The position numbers and the translations under genes were made by a program. Shown here in pieces: positions 47,917 to 59,211 of a stretch of DNA of 64,000 bases (its first letter is position 1; each line of letters begins with the position of its first letter). The stretch is taken from contig QVOM02000091.1 in NCBI GenBank assembly GCA_003586115.2, positions 506,180 through 570,179 on the forward strand, written 5' to 3'. The DNA is from Salvator merianae (lineage: Eukaryota > Chordata > Lepidosauria > Squamata > Teiidae). A model generated the notes under the pieces. The model saw nothing but the letters and a program-made list of their open reading frames with translations, had not been told where the DNA came from and made no database searches.

Positions 47917-48077
47917 GGACCTTCCTACACTGAACCTTATTTCGGATTATAACCCAGAATAGGGGCCTGCCATCCACATGCTAGTGACAGGCCCTGGACG
48001 GGATGCAGGTTCCTATGCAGACTGCAGCCCCCTGTTCCAGGATATAATCCAGAATAAGGCTGAGTGTAAAAAAGGGC
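47917..48077. mobile_element. Short PIF/Harbinger-like MITE with TTA duplication
   Basis: Ends ggaccttcctacactgaacc and ggctgagtgtaaaaaagggc; TTA at 47914-47916 and 48078-48080. Internal cagaataggggcctgccatc / ctgttccaggatataatcc match 30707 and 34374. Confidence 0.65.
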
Positions 48078-48150
48078 TTAGGTTGGTTTTAAACTTTGTA
48101 ATTATCATGAAGTTTCAGTACATCACAACTTAAAAAAAACATAGACAAAG

Positions 48151-48672
48151 GCCCTTTCTGCACTTACCTGCTGTAGATCCATATCACTGGATCCAAATTA
48201 GCCTGGCCACTGATACGGATCACAGGGAGGTGTGGGAGGGATCAATACCATCTGCAGTGTTGGCGCTGATTTAGATTAGGCTGTACTGCAGATGTGAGGC
48301 TCACGTGAGCTTCACAGTCATATCCCCACTTCTTCCTAGCCTCAGGACTGCTGGGGGGGGGGGTGCTTTTTGGTGGCACGGCACCAAAAGTCACTCCTTG
48401 GTAGTCCCAAACACAGGAGGCATACATCTGCATATCTCCCATGTTCCAGATCATGTCTGGGGCGGCACTGGCAGTCCTGATTAATCAGAACTATCAGTGA
48501 TCCAGATTAAGGGCCTAATTAATCCAGATCATGCTTTGTCTTGTGCAGACAGAGTAGACCAGAAGAGGGCATCACCTCATTAGATCTGCACTAACACGCA
48601 GATCCTTGAGGCCTAGAAGTGTACCCTATGGACCCTTAATCCAGATTAAGGGTCTGTACAGAAAGGCCCTTA
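48151..48672. mobile_element. MITE family B copy
   Basis: Opens ggccctttctgcacttacct and closes ctgtacagaaaggccctta. It is collinear with 14523-14992, including gcagacagagtagaccaga. Confidence 0.65.
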
Positions 48673-49640
48673 ACCTCCTCCCCCCCCTCCAAAAAAAAGT
48701 ACAAAATTTCCAAATCCCAGAACAATTTTGCTGTATTTTTTCTTGGACCAAAGTAGATAAGATATGAAAGCTTCACCAAGGCTCATTTATTTCAAACAGA
48801 CTTATTTATATAGCACCACAGTATTGTTGTAAAACCATTTTTTTCAGTTCCACTTTGGGCTATGCTAGTCATCATTTTATGAAAACCTGTGTTTATTTCT
48901 CACTTTGGAAATTGTTACTTTTAGTGTCTATGTCATTGAACTGAACACTTTTATTAGTATCAGCTTTACATTTCCTTAGTTTTGTTCTCATTTTTATTTG
49001 GCTTTTCTCGTCTTTGGGTCAAGAACGCATTGACTGCTTGTTGCACTTTTTTCCCACACACCAGCAAGTAGCCAGATGATAAGGAGTTCCAGCCTGCTCC
49101 ACCCATACTTTTTATGCAGTTCTTTGCAATGTGCCAGCAGCTGCTGCAGCTGCAGGGCCCTGGTGGCAAGCAGAACAGGAACATAATCTAAGCGAAGCCC
49201 TGCTGGATCAGGACACAATCCAAAACAGGATCCTCAGTCTCGGAGTTTCCTCCTCTCTCTCTTCTTGCACCAACGTGAGGGGAAGAAGTGGACTTCCCCT
49301 GACAGAAGTGGCCCCTTCTGGCAGGATTATCATGACTTGAGGCCAGTCAGGGGCAAGATCATCAGGATGCCTAGGCCCTTACAAGCCCAAAGATACGGGC
49401 ACACATCCCTGGCACCCAGTGTCTGTGTGTGTGCATGGGCACACATTGGGCATCTGTGCAGGGTTGCCCAAAGCTGTAGAAAATCTGCCAAACATCAGAT
49501 ACACCTGGGTTTTTTCCCCCAGCTTTTTCTATGGCTAGGTTAATTGGTTTCTGTGGCCAGCCTGTATCTGTATGAATGGGGCCTAGAGCTATGAGTAGAG
49601 ATGCATGGCATAAGATGCTCTTTCAGGTATCCTAGTCCTT
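48673..49640. other. Intergenic sequence, unrecognised
   Basis: No exon. A CR1-like aagccctgctggatcaggac piece (antisense) lies at 49195. Confidence 0.25.
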
Positions 49641-49644
49641 TAAA

Positions 49645-50915
49645 GATTAAAGGGCTTTTAAGTTTAAATTGGATCCAGCTGACAGAGCACTGGTGTGGTG
49701 CATTCAAAATTCCCTGTCCCTGTTAACAGCTTTGTAGTCCCTTTCTGAACCAGCTGGAGTTTCTGAACTTTTTTAAAGGCAGTCTCATGTACTGTGTATT
49801 GTGGTAGTCTAAATGAGGGGTTATTAGAGCATGATTAACCATAGGTAAGCTGTCCTCATTCAGGTAAGGGCACAGTTACCATGTCAGCCATGGCTGATAG
49901 AAGGCACCCTGAGTCATGGGAGCCATTGGAGTCTCCAAAGACAAGGATGCATCCACGACATCCCCAATCTTTGAGCCTCATCCCTTGGAGAAATATGACC
50001 CTTCAATCCAGCGCAGGTTGAATATCACTCACCTGAATATACGAACCACCGACCAGCACTCCTTCTATCTTGTTTGGTCTGAATTTCAGTTTGTTCACCT
50101 TCATCCAGTTCACTGCCACAACCCAAGGCATGATTTAGGGCATCCACCACCTAACCTGGGTTGGATGAAAGGGAAAGATAAAACTGAGGGTGCTTCCACA
50201 GGTCACATAAATATTTTTGCTATATTCCATAATTTTGAAATTACTGACTTTCACAACAGTCATGTATTGTACTCTCTCACAAGGGAGAAATAGCGTATTG
50301 TCAGCAGGTATGGTATGGCAATTATACCAGGATGTGATGTGATCTGCATGTGATCTGCCCCCTCTACCTGTTTCTGTATTGGCTGAATGGTGAACCAATA
50401 ATATGCAGCCATGGGCTTTCAGAACTTTGAAGTTTAGTCTGTATTTGTGCATGTATTCTCGAAGTTTCTTGCACAATAAATCCAAACGGGAGTGTGTTTT
50501 TGTTAACTCTGAAGCTATGAAGGTCCTTTTCCCCACAATACATTTATTACGCTACATTGCCTTGAAATTTCGGAACACTTAACATGACACAGGTAAAAAC
50601 ATCTGGCAATTCAAGAATAATTTCACAATAATAAAGCTAAAAACAACCTGTCTGGATGCAACCTGAGTGTCATCTCTGCACTGATGACACCAGTAGTTGA
50701 ATCTCTGGATAACCACCCCAGCAGCTTCATGCCAATGTTGAACACCTGGAGAGAAAAAGCAGAACCCTGTGTAACCTCACAGCAGAGCTGCTAAGGGGGT
50801 AAGCAGGGTCCCTCCCAGTTTACCTCTTTCTGCCACGGAGTACCTCCAGCCCTCAACCTTGAAAGTCTTTAATGCTGGTATTGAAATCCGCTGAGAAGTC
50901 TGAGAAAATCAACAG
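49645..50915. mobile_element. Probable LINE fragment split by a MITE
   Basis: 49645-50187 and 50664-50915 become continuous (aaagataaaactgag/tgtcatctct) when the MITE at 50188-50663 is removed. The sequence resembles a LINE ORF in antisense, but I could not fix the family. Confidence 0.4.
50188..50663. mobile_element. MITE family C copy with TGA duplication
   Basis: Ends GGGTGCTTCCACAGGT and CCTGTCTGGATGCAACC; TGA at 50185-50187 and 50664-50666. Confidence 0.6.
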
Positions 50916-51337
50916 GACCTTTTCACACTGACCAGCTTAGAATGGTATTATTATATCATTCTAAGCTGGAACAGACACAGTGGTGAGGCAGCCATTCGCA
51001 CTGTGAGTGCTACAATGGCCCTGTACCAGACCTCCAGTACTCGCAGTACGAATGCATGCTTGCTCACCATGACAGCAACTGCAGAAATGTTCGGCCATTG
51101 GCATGGTGAGCAGGACGCAGTATGCGCTGCAGCCTTGTAGCGTTCACACCTGGAAGCAGGTGCAAACACTGTTTACCAGGATCAGTCCAGTTGTTCCCAG
51201 TCAAGCTGTGGACAGCGTTTTACCTGTCCAAAGCTAGTAGCGTTCCGCTCCCTGACACTGCAGCTGCTTCAGAGTGAGGCCTGCACTTTACTAGTGAGTG
51301 TGCAGACGCTCACTAGTAACTAAGTGCAAACAGACCC
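50915..51337. mobile_element. MITE family A copy
   Basis: Begins ggaccttttcacactgacca and ends taagtgcaaacagaccc. Internal gcttagaatggtat/attctaagctgg pair, as in 19184-19989. TSD not clear. Confidence 0.6.
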
Positions 51338-51589
51338 TCAGCCCCAAATCCAGACCTGAAATCTGCCTGAAATGGATATAAATGTAAATAAATAAATAAA
51401 AGGTGGGTGTAAAAATCCTTTAGGCCCCCTGAACAACTGGAAGCTGTGTCCTGGCATCTTTTGGAGGGAGGGTTGGTTGGCACAAGCATCCAAGGTGCAG
51501 GAAGGTGGGAGCAACTGGCTCAAATGGCCAAGATTACCCTAGGTTCATGTCCCTGCATGGTGTGAGGCCCTGTCAGGATTTCAAGTCAA

Positions 51590-52000
51590 AATAATCCACT
51601 TCTTTCAGCTACTGAAGAAACTTTTATTCAAACTCAAAACCTCCATGGTGCAAGGTGACTAACTCTGCTAAAAGTGAAATTTAATGCAATGCAACTAAGG
51701 ATATACTTTCCCTCCCACTGCTGGGATCAAAGCAGCAGTGATATCTCTTCCCTCATCAAAGCAAAACTTTCCCAACTATTGAACAGCCTTGGGATGGCCA
51801 ATTCACACCTCTGGCTTATCTCACAGTATTTGAGACTGCTTGGCAAGTTCTCCTCCCCCTGCTGACACTTGCAATTTATATCATTGATTATACAGGATAC
51901 ACAGGCTATACAGTTATATACAATTGGTGACATAAATCATATTGGTTACACGTTGTTAGGATACATATATTATAATACCCCCTTAAACCTCATGGCAGGT
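51590..52000 (-). mobile_element. Candidate LTR remnant, antisense
   Basis: A reversed AATAAA-like signal (cttttattcaaactc) and a resemblance to 53630-53850 (pattern tttattcaa...ccatg...caag.t.act) hint at a solo LTR. No coding region is attached, and no clear TG...CA ends or TSD were found. Confidence 0.25.
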
Positions 52001-52244
52001 ATAACAGACCTGACACATGGTGTGAAATGCACCATCAAAGGTGCCCCCTGTGTTAGCATCAATTCCCAAACAGCTGCAATGGTGATGAAGCCCATACTTC
52101 TTTCAGAATCCATTGTATCACTTAGTGTAACTATGCTTCATAATGGGTTCCCCCATATAGACCTGCCCATGCCCTAAGATCTGCAAGGGAGGCCCTGCTG
52201 GTTGTACCACCACCTTTAATAGTTAAAGAGGCAGGAGACCCGGG

Positions 52245-52455
52245 ATAGGGGCTTCTCAGTGGTAGTCCCCAGATTATGGAATAGTCTCCCTCTTAAGATA
52301 TGTCACCAGGCACCTTCACTTTACATGTTCAGGAGATCAATGAAGACACAGCTATTTGTCCTGGCCTTTGGCTGGGGAAACAGCTTCTCCTCCCTTTAAC
52401 AAGCACTGTTCTTGTATGAGGCGGGATAAAAATGCAAATAAATAAATAAATAACG
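52245..52455 (+). mobile_element. L2-like LINE 3' end
   Basis: gatggcttctcagtgg-type start, ggaatagtctccctcttaag (APRLWNSLP region, decayed) and a tail of AAATAAATAA. It ends about 330 bp before the ABHD16A promoter. Confidence 0.5.
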
Positions 52456-52784
52456 ACCCTTCTTTAACAACAGGAGTTGGCTCTGCATTTAAACTACTCC
52501 CTGCTGTTTTGCAACTGCAGTCTATTATTGCATCCGCATTCTTAACCTCAGTCTGTATTTTATAATGCAGACAACTGCTATTCTGGCTAGGCTACAGGCT
52601 GATGGTGTCTGTACATATTTGTGGCATTTAAAAGAAAAAACAAATTCTCCTTTGGCTAACTGTATGTTTCCCACTGCGCTCTATGCATATTTCCCTCCTC
52701 TGTGTCCATCATATGGGAACAAAAGCAAGACAGCAATAGCGTTCTTCAAAAGACAAACGGAATTTGTCCTCTTCGCTATGCCGT

Positions 52785-52885
52785 AGAAAAGCCGGAAGTA
52801 CCTCTCCTCATTTTCCCTCCCCTTCTCAGTAGCAGCAACGCCGCCGCCCGCGCTCGCCGGCTTCGGTCCGTCTCAAGATGGCGAA
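52785..52885 (+). promoter_or_regulatory. TATA-less GC-rich promoter of ABHD16A with ETS and YY1-type sites
   Basis: CCGGAAGT (52792-52799) matches the ETS/GABPA consensus. A CpG-rich run (about 52833-52870) follows, and CAAGATGGCGAAG over the start codon resembles the YY1 AAGATGGCG motif. These are usual marks of a housekeeping promoter with start-codon-proximal initiation. The transcription start is not determined. Confidence 0.55.
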
Positions 52886-53018
52886 GCTGCTGAACTGCAT
52901 TCTCGGTCCACGGCTATACCGGGTCTATCGGGATCGGGAACGAGGCCCTGTGAGGCCACGCCGCATCAGGGCTGAGGCAGAAGACGCATCCCAAGCCCCC
53001 CTCATAGAACCCTCTTGG
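52878..53018 (+). CDS. ABHD16A: ABHD16A first coding exon (partial gene)
   Basis: 47 codons from ATG to a phase 0 donor (TCTTGG|gtgagt). The opening MAKLLNCILGPRLYRVYRDR is nearly the same as mammalian ABHD16A, and the exon ends in Ser-Trp as the mammalian exon 1 does; the middle (GPVRPRRIRAEAED) is diverged, as expected for that linker. ABHD16A is a multi-pass ER-membrane alpha/beta-hydrolase that deacylates phosphatidylserine to lysophosphatidylserine; the catalytic part is encoded by later exons. I looked for an exon 2 encoding a DTYYQP-like start in 53019-64000 and did not find one, so intron 1 probably exceeds 11 kb. The ATG lies in strong context (A at -3, G at +4). Confidence 0.93.
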
Positions 53019-55590
53019 GTGAGTTTTCCCTGTTTATCTTCCCCCCCTTTGAAATCTTGGTATCTCCGAGTCCGAGGTCACCCTTAGGAGCTGGGAGGGT
53101 GAAACCATTACGTAGGAGGGGGCACTCATGTTCTATTAACTGAGTTCTGTATGGCGTTCTGTCTGTGTGCGAATGCAGGACACGCCCACATGGACAGTGC
53201 CATTCCTGGAGGTCTGGACCTTTTTCTGGACCGGTGGGCGAAACCATTGTGAAAGATAGCGGGAAATAATGTTTGTCCTTCACTCTGTTGGCAAAATACT
53301 GCGAGGCAGCTAATATAGGAGAAAGCAAATGGAATGCAGGAAAAGCAAATAGCCCCCCCTGGAAGTTGGCATTTTGCATCTCTTCCTATGTCTCTTTCCC
53401 CGTTATTCGAGGTGGCCTTCTCTTTCCCCCATCCCCACCCAAATTAAAGGTGCCCCAATTTTCTTGCAGGAGGACCTAGTTCTCAACACAGTTGCGTTGC
53501 ACGCAGAAATCCAACAGGTGTAGCTGTTGCTTCTTCTTTTTATGTGGCCGACAGTGCTGGGTGGGAGAGCTGCCCCACTGAATTCCTCCTGCCTGCTGAT
53601 CATTTCAGAACTAAATAATTCGCTTATTTCCAATTTTAAAGAAAGCTTTATTCAAGACTCCAGCAGCGTCCATGTTACAAGATAACTGATCTTTGCTGAG
53701 CATAACTTCCTAGGCAACGCAGCTGAGTTAATACTTGCTCCCTTTCCCAAGATAAAAGCGAAATTTATCATATTCCCAAAGAGAAAGTAAGGAGTTCCCA
53801 TCTCACAGCCTTCCAGGTAGTTGCGCACGCTGTCCTTCTTGCACAAGTGTCTTGTTTGAGGAAGATATAGAATAATAGAGTTTCACTAGTGTAAATGCTC
53901 ATATGTTTGATTACAGAACGTATATGCTTGTGCATGCTTTACATATGCTCTCTTATATATGCTCTCTCATTCATGCGTGTATCTATATTGCTACATCTGA
54001 TTATCATGACAAGCCAGTAAGCCTGATAGATAATCTGCACAATTTTCTACATATGTAAAGACTTTGAGATTGCTCCTAGCTATAAGAATAGATTAATGTT
54101 ACATGCAGTGAAATGAAAAGTGAAGAGTGAAAGCAGGACTGAAAGTGCTTGAAAGCAGCATGGATACATGTCGCAAAGGAGCCATCTTCAAGGGATGCAG
54201 AAGGCATTTACTTGGGCATTTGAAACTCATTAAAGTTGATTTCTTGTCAGTAATTTATGAGAGGCTGTTCCAGGACCAGGATGCTATCCAGTAGCTAAGG
54301 AATCACAACCATTCGGGACTCTTAAGCATACTTCCAATTGTGAGGAGTGTTCCTCTGGTTTCTTCCTTCCCCAGTGAATGGAGGACCCAGAATTACCTGG
54401 AGAAACCATCCATATTGGTCACCACTGACATGATCTCAGTCAGGTTTGTTCTAAATTAAGAAGGCGGGATGTCAGAAGCTAAGCCAGTAAGGGCACACTG
54501 GAAGATGGAAAATGCTAGGAATATGGGGAACTAATGTAGATGCTGACTGCACTCACACTTACAGCAGTGGTTGCTCTGAGGAAACCCCAGAGGCATGGCG
54601 GTCAAGTGCCAGAGACACCGGGTGCCATAGAGTGCCCTTAGAGGGCCTTGAAGTGCCCTTCTCAGCGTCCTTCCCTAGAGCAGATTTAACTGCTCCGAGG
54701 GCGCCTGCTGCCCTCAGTTGGTCTTGCTACTACTGTGTAGACACACAGCGACAGCAAGAGTGACCTGTGTACCTGCTTTACACAGGCACCACACCTGTAA
54801 AAGCCCACTTGCTGGACCTTTTCCAGCATGACAAAATGTCTTGTATATTCAGAGCTGACAGCTCAGGTCTGGAGCTGAACTGTCACCTCCAAACAAGTTG
54901 TAGAGTGAAGTGCAGATGGTTTGACTGTCACATGCCCCATTCTGGGGGTGGGAGTGTCCTTTCCTCAGAGCACCCTGTGGACACACCTGAATCCCTTAAG
55001 CACGCTTATTTTGACTAAGCATTCAGATACTATCTTTTCTTGGCCCTACCTGAAGATGTTAGTGCCAAACATGGGACCTTCTCCATGCAAAGAAAAAAGA
55101 TCTGAAGGCCTTCCTTAGATAAGCACAAGATCAGCTGTTTATTTTACTACTTTTTAGCCAGTTGCTCAGACAAGAGAAGAAAGATCCTGCCCTTAGCTGG
55201 GAACACCGCTAGGAAGAAGAAAACTCAAGCACTGCTTAGAACTTTGGTGGTTGATTTATTATGTAAACGCTTTCTTAAAACTGGCAGACTTTAAGTTAGA
55301 TACCTCTCAGTTTAGGAACAGTTTGCTGCATAAACTGCATAGAGTCTTGTGAAATCCACAGTGTGTGTGTGTGTGTGTGTGTAAAATAAATAGATAAAAT
55401 CTTGATCCTCTTCAAGCTTTCAGACCGCCTTTCATATGGGGACACATGGTAGTAATCTGATTTAGATCTGATTGCATAGATAGAGCATGAATAATTGCAT
55501 CAGTCTCTACCCCAGGAGACACCCATCCCTAAGTAACCACATTTGTGTTGCTAGGAAGCCTTTGGTGTGACATCTTTTAAGCATTTCATG
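53019..55590. other. ABHD16A intron 1, proximal part
   Basis: No further ABHD16A exon. 53630-53850 resembles the candidate LTR at 51590. A (GT)n microsatellite lies at 55361-55382. Confidence 0.3.
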
Positions 55591-55592
55591 CC

Positions 55593-56150
55593 TAGGGGCC
55601 TTTTTGTATTTGCCTGCAGAATGGTCCAACACGGAGTCTAATGCTCTTCAGACCCCTCTCTTCCTCACACTGGGACAGAAGAGAGAGGCCCTGCCTCTCT
55701 CTGGGCCGCTGCATCCGCATTGGGATGGAGTGTGTCCCGATCTAGCTGGCCAAGATGGCTGCCTACCCCAGGACACTGGTAGACCTGTCTTTTTCAGATC
55801 TGTCAGTGTTCCGGGGTGGCTAGATTGGTCCAGGAAGGTGTGCAGAAGGGTACACACCTCCCTGTTCTTGTCTAAGAAGGGGACACATTTCAGCGTCACA
55901 CCAAAGTGTGCCACCAAAATGCTTCCCCAGGAGGAACTGAGACTAGGAATGTCAATTCCCAGCACCCAGAGAGCCTGGCAGTGGGTCTGGAGATTGCGCA
56001 ATCCCAGAGCCAGCATGGGTGCTGAACTGGGACAGCCTTCCAAATGCGGAAGGTTTATCCTAATATTTTGGAGCCCTTCCTGCCCCAGAACAGCTCCAGG
56101 CTGGGCTAATCCTGCTGGACCAGCCCAGTAAGGTAAGTGCAGATCCAGCC
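55593..56150. mobile_element. Possible MITE family B-related element
   Basis: Left ggggcctttttgtatttgcc and right ggtaagtgcagatccagcc resemble family B ends. The plus frame 55604-56131 is open for 175 codons but has no protein signature. Confidence 0.35.
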
Positions 56151-56994
56151 TAGATCACTGAAACCAGTGGTGGATGCAATTGTATGATTCTTAAAAGACA
56201 AGATTTAATGCCATCAAGAAGAAAACTTCTATCTGACAAGCCCATTTCACATGAAATTATTTATGGAACCTACCCCATAACCAGTGTACATTGCAGAAGA
56301 TTTGGGGGTATGTTTTTGGTTTGCAGTGAATTCAGGCAGGGGCTGTGTTAAGTGATTTGGATATTGCTTTGCAAAAATGGGCAGTGTCTCCAGGAACAGG
56401 CCGAAGTTCACCATCAGCTGTGAATTAAAGGGTTGGCTTAATTGTGTTGGGCAACATATTTCAGGGTAGAGCTTGTTTCTGATGCTTTAATAGAGGATCA
56501 GAGTCCAAGGTGATCTTCTACTTCAAGGTTCTCTGACTGTGGCATGGGAATCATGGTCATAATTCATTATCAATACCTCCCTAAGCAAACACTGAGAGAA
56601 AGTGCCGGCATATGATACCTCCAAATCCACAGGACTTGCAACCTGAGAGGTGGAATTATCAGGTTACTTTGAGTCTCAGGTTATCAGTGCACCAGCTACC
56701 CTTAGAGATAACGTAGAGGGATTGGCAGGTACTGTTTCCCCTGACACATAGGTTATCTTAGCTCTACCCTCTACGTCACTGTGCTCTGTCTGCCGTATGC
56801 CACTTTGCTGCAGTTAATGCCGACCATTGCATATGAATTCTGCATTGTTCAGTTTTGCTCTTGATAACTGAGGATGTTTTAGTTGATATTTTATCCCTTT
56901 TAAAAAAATGTTTTAATTTGCTTTGCTAACTTCCCTGAGGTTGTGACACAGTGTGGTATATAAATTATCTAAATAGGAGAAATAATAATAATAA
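56151..56994. other. ABHD16A intron 1 sequence
   Basis: Mostly unrecognised. 56880-56990 is a LINE-type tail (gtgtggtatataaattatct then AATAATAAT), the target of the Helitron. Confidence 0.3.
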
Positions 56995-57704
56995 TCTATA
57001 CAAATAAAAATGTAAATGTTCATTTGTTCAAAATCTCTAATCTCTGAAAGTTCTTCACCGATTGCTTTGAAATTTTGACACAACGTTGCATTCGAATACG
57101 CACGTGTTTTTATATACCTATATTATATAGATGTCACACCTGTGACAGGTAAAAACAGGGTTTTTTTGGAAAAACAGCGCCATCTGTTGGACGTAAAAGC
57201 AACACACGCTATACTAAATATTTTACGATTCCATTTCAATGTTTCCGATTTACAATCCATTTACGATTTCCAAATGTACAGTTTCACGATTCCATTTCAA
57301 TGTTTCTGATGGCAACAATCTTGACAGGACCTTTCAAGGGTGAAGATGTCCTCATTCCTCGCATTCCTATGATTCCAACGGATATGCCATTTCAATTTAA
57401 GAGATTGCAATTCCCAGTTCGATTGGCGTTTGCAATCACCATCAACAAAGCTCAGGGCCAATCTTTAGAATTGTGCGGTTTAGCTCTAGACACGGATTGC
57501 TTCTCACATGGACAATTAAATGTTGCGTGTTCTAGGGTCGGCAAACCAGACAATCTCTATATCTGCACAGACAATGGAACAACAAAAAATATTGTATACC
57601 CACAAGCATTGTGAAATTAAACATATTCGAAACGTGCGCTTTCTTTTCTTTCTTTTCCATTTAACCAGACTGAGCCACAGCAACGCGTGGCCGGGTACAG
57701 CTAG
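56995..57704 (+). mobile_element. 710-bp Helitron derivative, both ends present
   Basis: Starts TCTATACAAATAAAAATG and ends CTAG, inserted between A and T without duplication. A small hairpin (gccac...gtggc, 57674-57691) lies about 10 bp before the end, as is typical of Helitron 3' termini. It contains the end of a Rep/helicase gene (57300-57614). Confidence 0.88.
57300..57614 (+). pseudogene. Helitron helicase C-terminal fragment
   Basis: A continuous 104-codon frame to TGA. LAFAITINKAQGQSLE and FSHGQLNVACSRVGKPDNL are the last two conserved helicase motifs (PIF1-type superfamily 1) of Helitron transposases. The rolling-circle nuclease and the earlier helicase motifs are missing, so it cannot act alone. 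The first ATG is arbitrary: the fragment starts inside the original gene. The absence of stops suggests a young insertion. Confidence 0.85.
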
Positions 57705-58140
57705 TAAATGAATAAAAATCTTGATGTATATTCTCTTGTGCCCTGTATGGCAATGCCAGACCCATTTCTCCATATGTTTTACATGCTCATGCTGAGAATG
57801 GTGTATATTTGAAGTATAATCAGTTTCAAGAGGATTTTAGGGAGCCACATTAATCTAAATCCAAGTTATGAAAACTCTTCCATTCTTGAAGATGTCCATG
57901 CCTATTTTTAAGAGATGCGAGTGGATGCAGAGGAATGCTCTCCCACAAACTCTTATTCAAGCCCAACTGTGTGCATCAAGTACCCTTGTGAAGTTGCATA
58001 GCTAGATGTACATTATGCCGGCACTCAGGATGGTGTACAGACTTGCACAAATGCATTTGTTACATGCTTGGGCATTTATACAGATCCAGAAAAAAATGAA
58101 TGAATGTCAAAAAGTGGCCAAACCAAAATAGAAAATACTT
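57705..58140. other. ABHD16A intron 1 sequence, unrecognised
   Basis: No exon or named repeat recognised. Confidence 0.25.
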
Positions 58141-58147
58141 AAAAATC

Positions 58148-58900
58148 ATTCAGTTGTTAAAGTCATGTCGAACCCTTTGTGACCATAGCATGCCAGGTCC
58201 TTCTGTCCTCTGTTGTCTCTGGAGGTTTGCCCAAGGTCATGTTCATTGCCTCCATGACACTGTCTATCCATTTCCTCCTCTGCTGTCCCCTTCCCCTTTG
58301 GTCTTCAATCTTTCCCAGCATCAGGGTCTTTTCCAATAAGTCCTGTCTTCTCATTATATGGCCAAAGTATTTCAGCTTCAGCATTTGTCTTTTCAAGTTA
58401 CGGTCAAGGTTCGTTTCCTTTAGTTTTGACTGATTTTATCTCCTTGCAGTTCAGGGGACTCTCAGGAGTCTTCTCTAGCACCACAATTTGAAAGCCTTCC
58501 TTATGGTTCAGTTCTCACAGCCGTGCATTACTACTGGGAAAACCATAGTTTTGACTATACAGGCTTCTATTGGCAAGATGATGTCTCTGCTTTTGAATAT
58601 GTTGTCCAGGTTTGTCATAGCTTTCTTCCCAAGGAGCAAGTGTCTTTTAATTTCATGGCTGCAGTCACAGTCTGCAGTGACCTTTGAGCCCAAGAAAATA
58701 AAATCTGACACAACTTCCATTTCTTCCCCTCCTATTTAACAGGAAGTGATGGGACCGGATGCCATGATCTTAGAGAGTTTTGTTTTTCCATGTTGAGCTT
58801 CAAGGCAGCTTTTGCAATCTCCTCTTTCACCCTCAGCAAGAGGCTCCTTAGTTCCTATTCACTTTCTGCTATCAGAAAGAATATGTGGTTACAAAAGCAT
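58148..58900 (-). mobile_element. Bov-B (RTE) LINE, 3' end
   Basis: On the minus strand, frame 58720-58508 reads DFIFLGSKVTADCDCSHEIK, KKAMTNLDNIFKSRDI and VVMHGCEN, and frame 58396-58163 reads LKYFGHIMRRQDLLEKTLML, then RRKWIDSV. This is the C-terminal part of Bov-B reverse transcriptase, broken by frameshifts. Confidence 0.88.
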
Positions 58901-59210
58901 TTGTTTAAAAAAAAAAAATCGATCTCAGCTTTGAGATCAAATTTGAGTTCCATTTCATCGTTGGACTATAAGAGGAGAAGGCTCGTCCCTCAAATGATGC
59001 CTGAGCAGCTGTTGGCTACAGGAAAAGGAGGGAGGGCACTGCAGGTCCTTTCCATTTGCCCTGCCATAAAGTTCCCCCACCCCACTTTTTCCCCAGTCCC
59101 CCTTTCCCCATATGTTTTGTCTCTTTTTGTTGTAAGCCTGAGCATAGTGACTTGAGCAATGTTAGGTTTTGCAAGCCATTCTGGGAGACTTTTACGGGCA
59201 TAAGAGCAAG
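58901..59210. other. ABHD16A intron 1 sequence
   Basis: An A-run at 58909-58918; otherwise unrecognised. Confidence 0.25.
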
Positions 59211-59211
59211 A

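Noticed and set aside
51590..54060. Endogenous retrovirus
   Set aside because: Only weak LTR-like hints; no gag, pol or env similarity was seen anywhere in the window.
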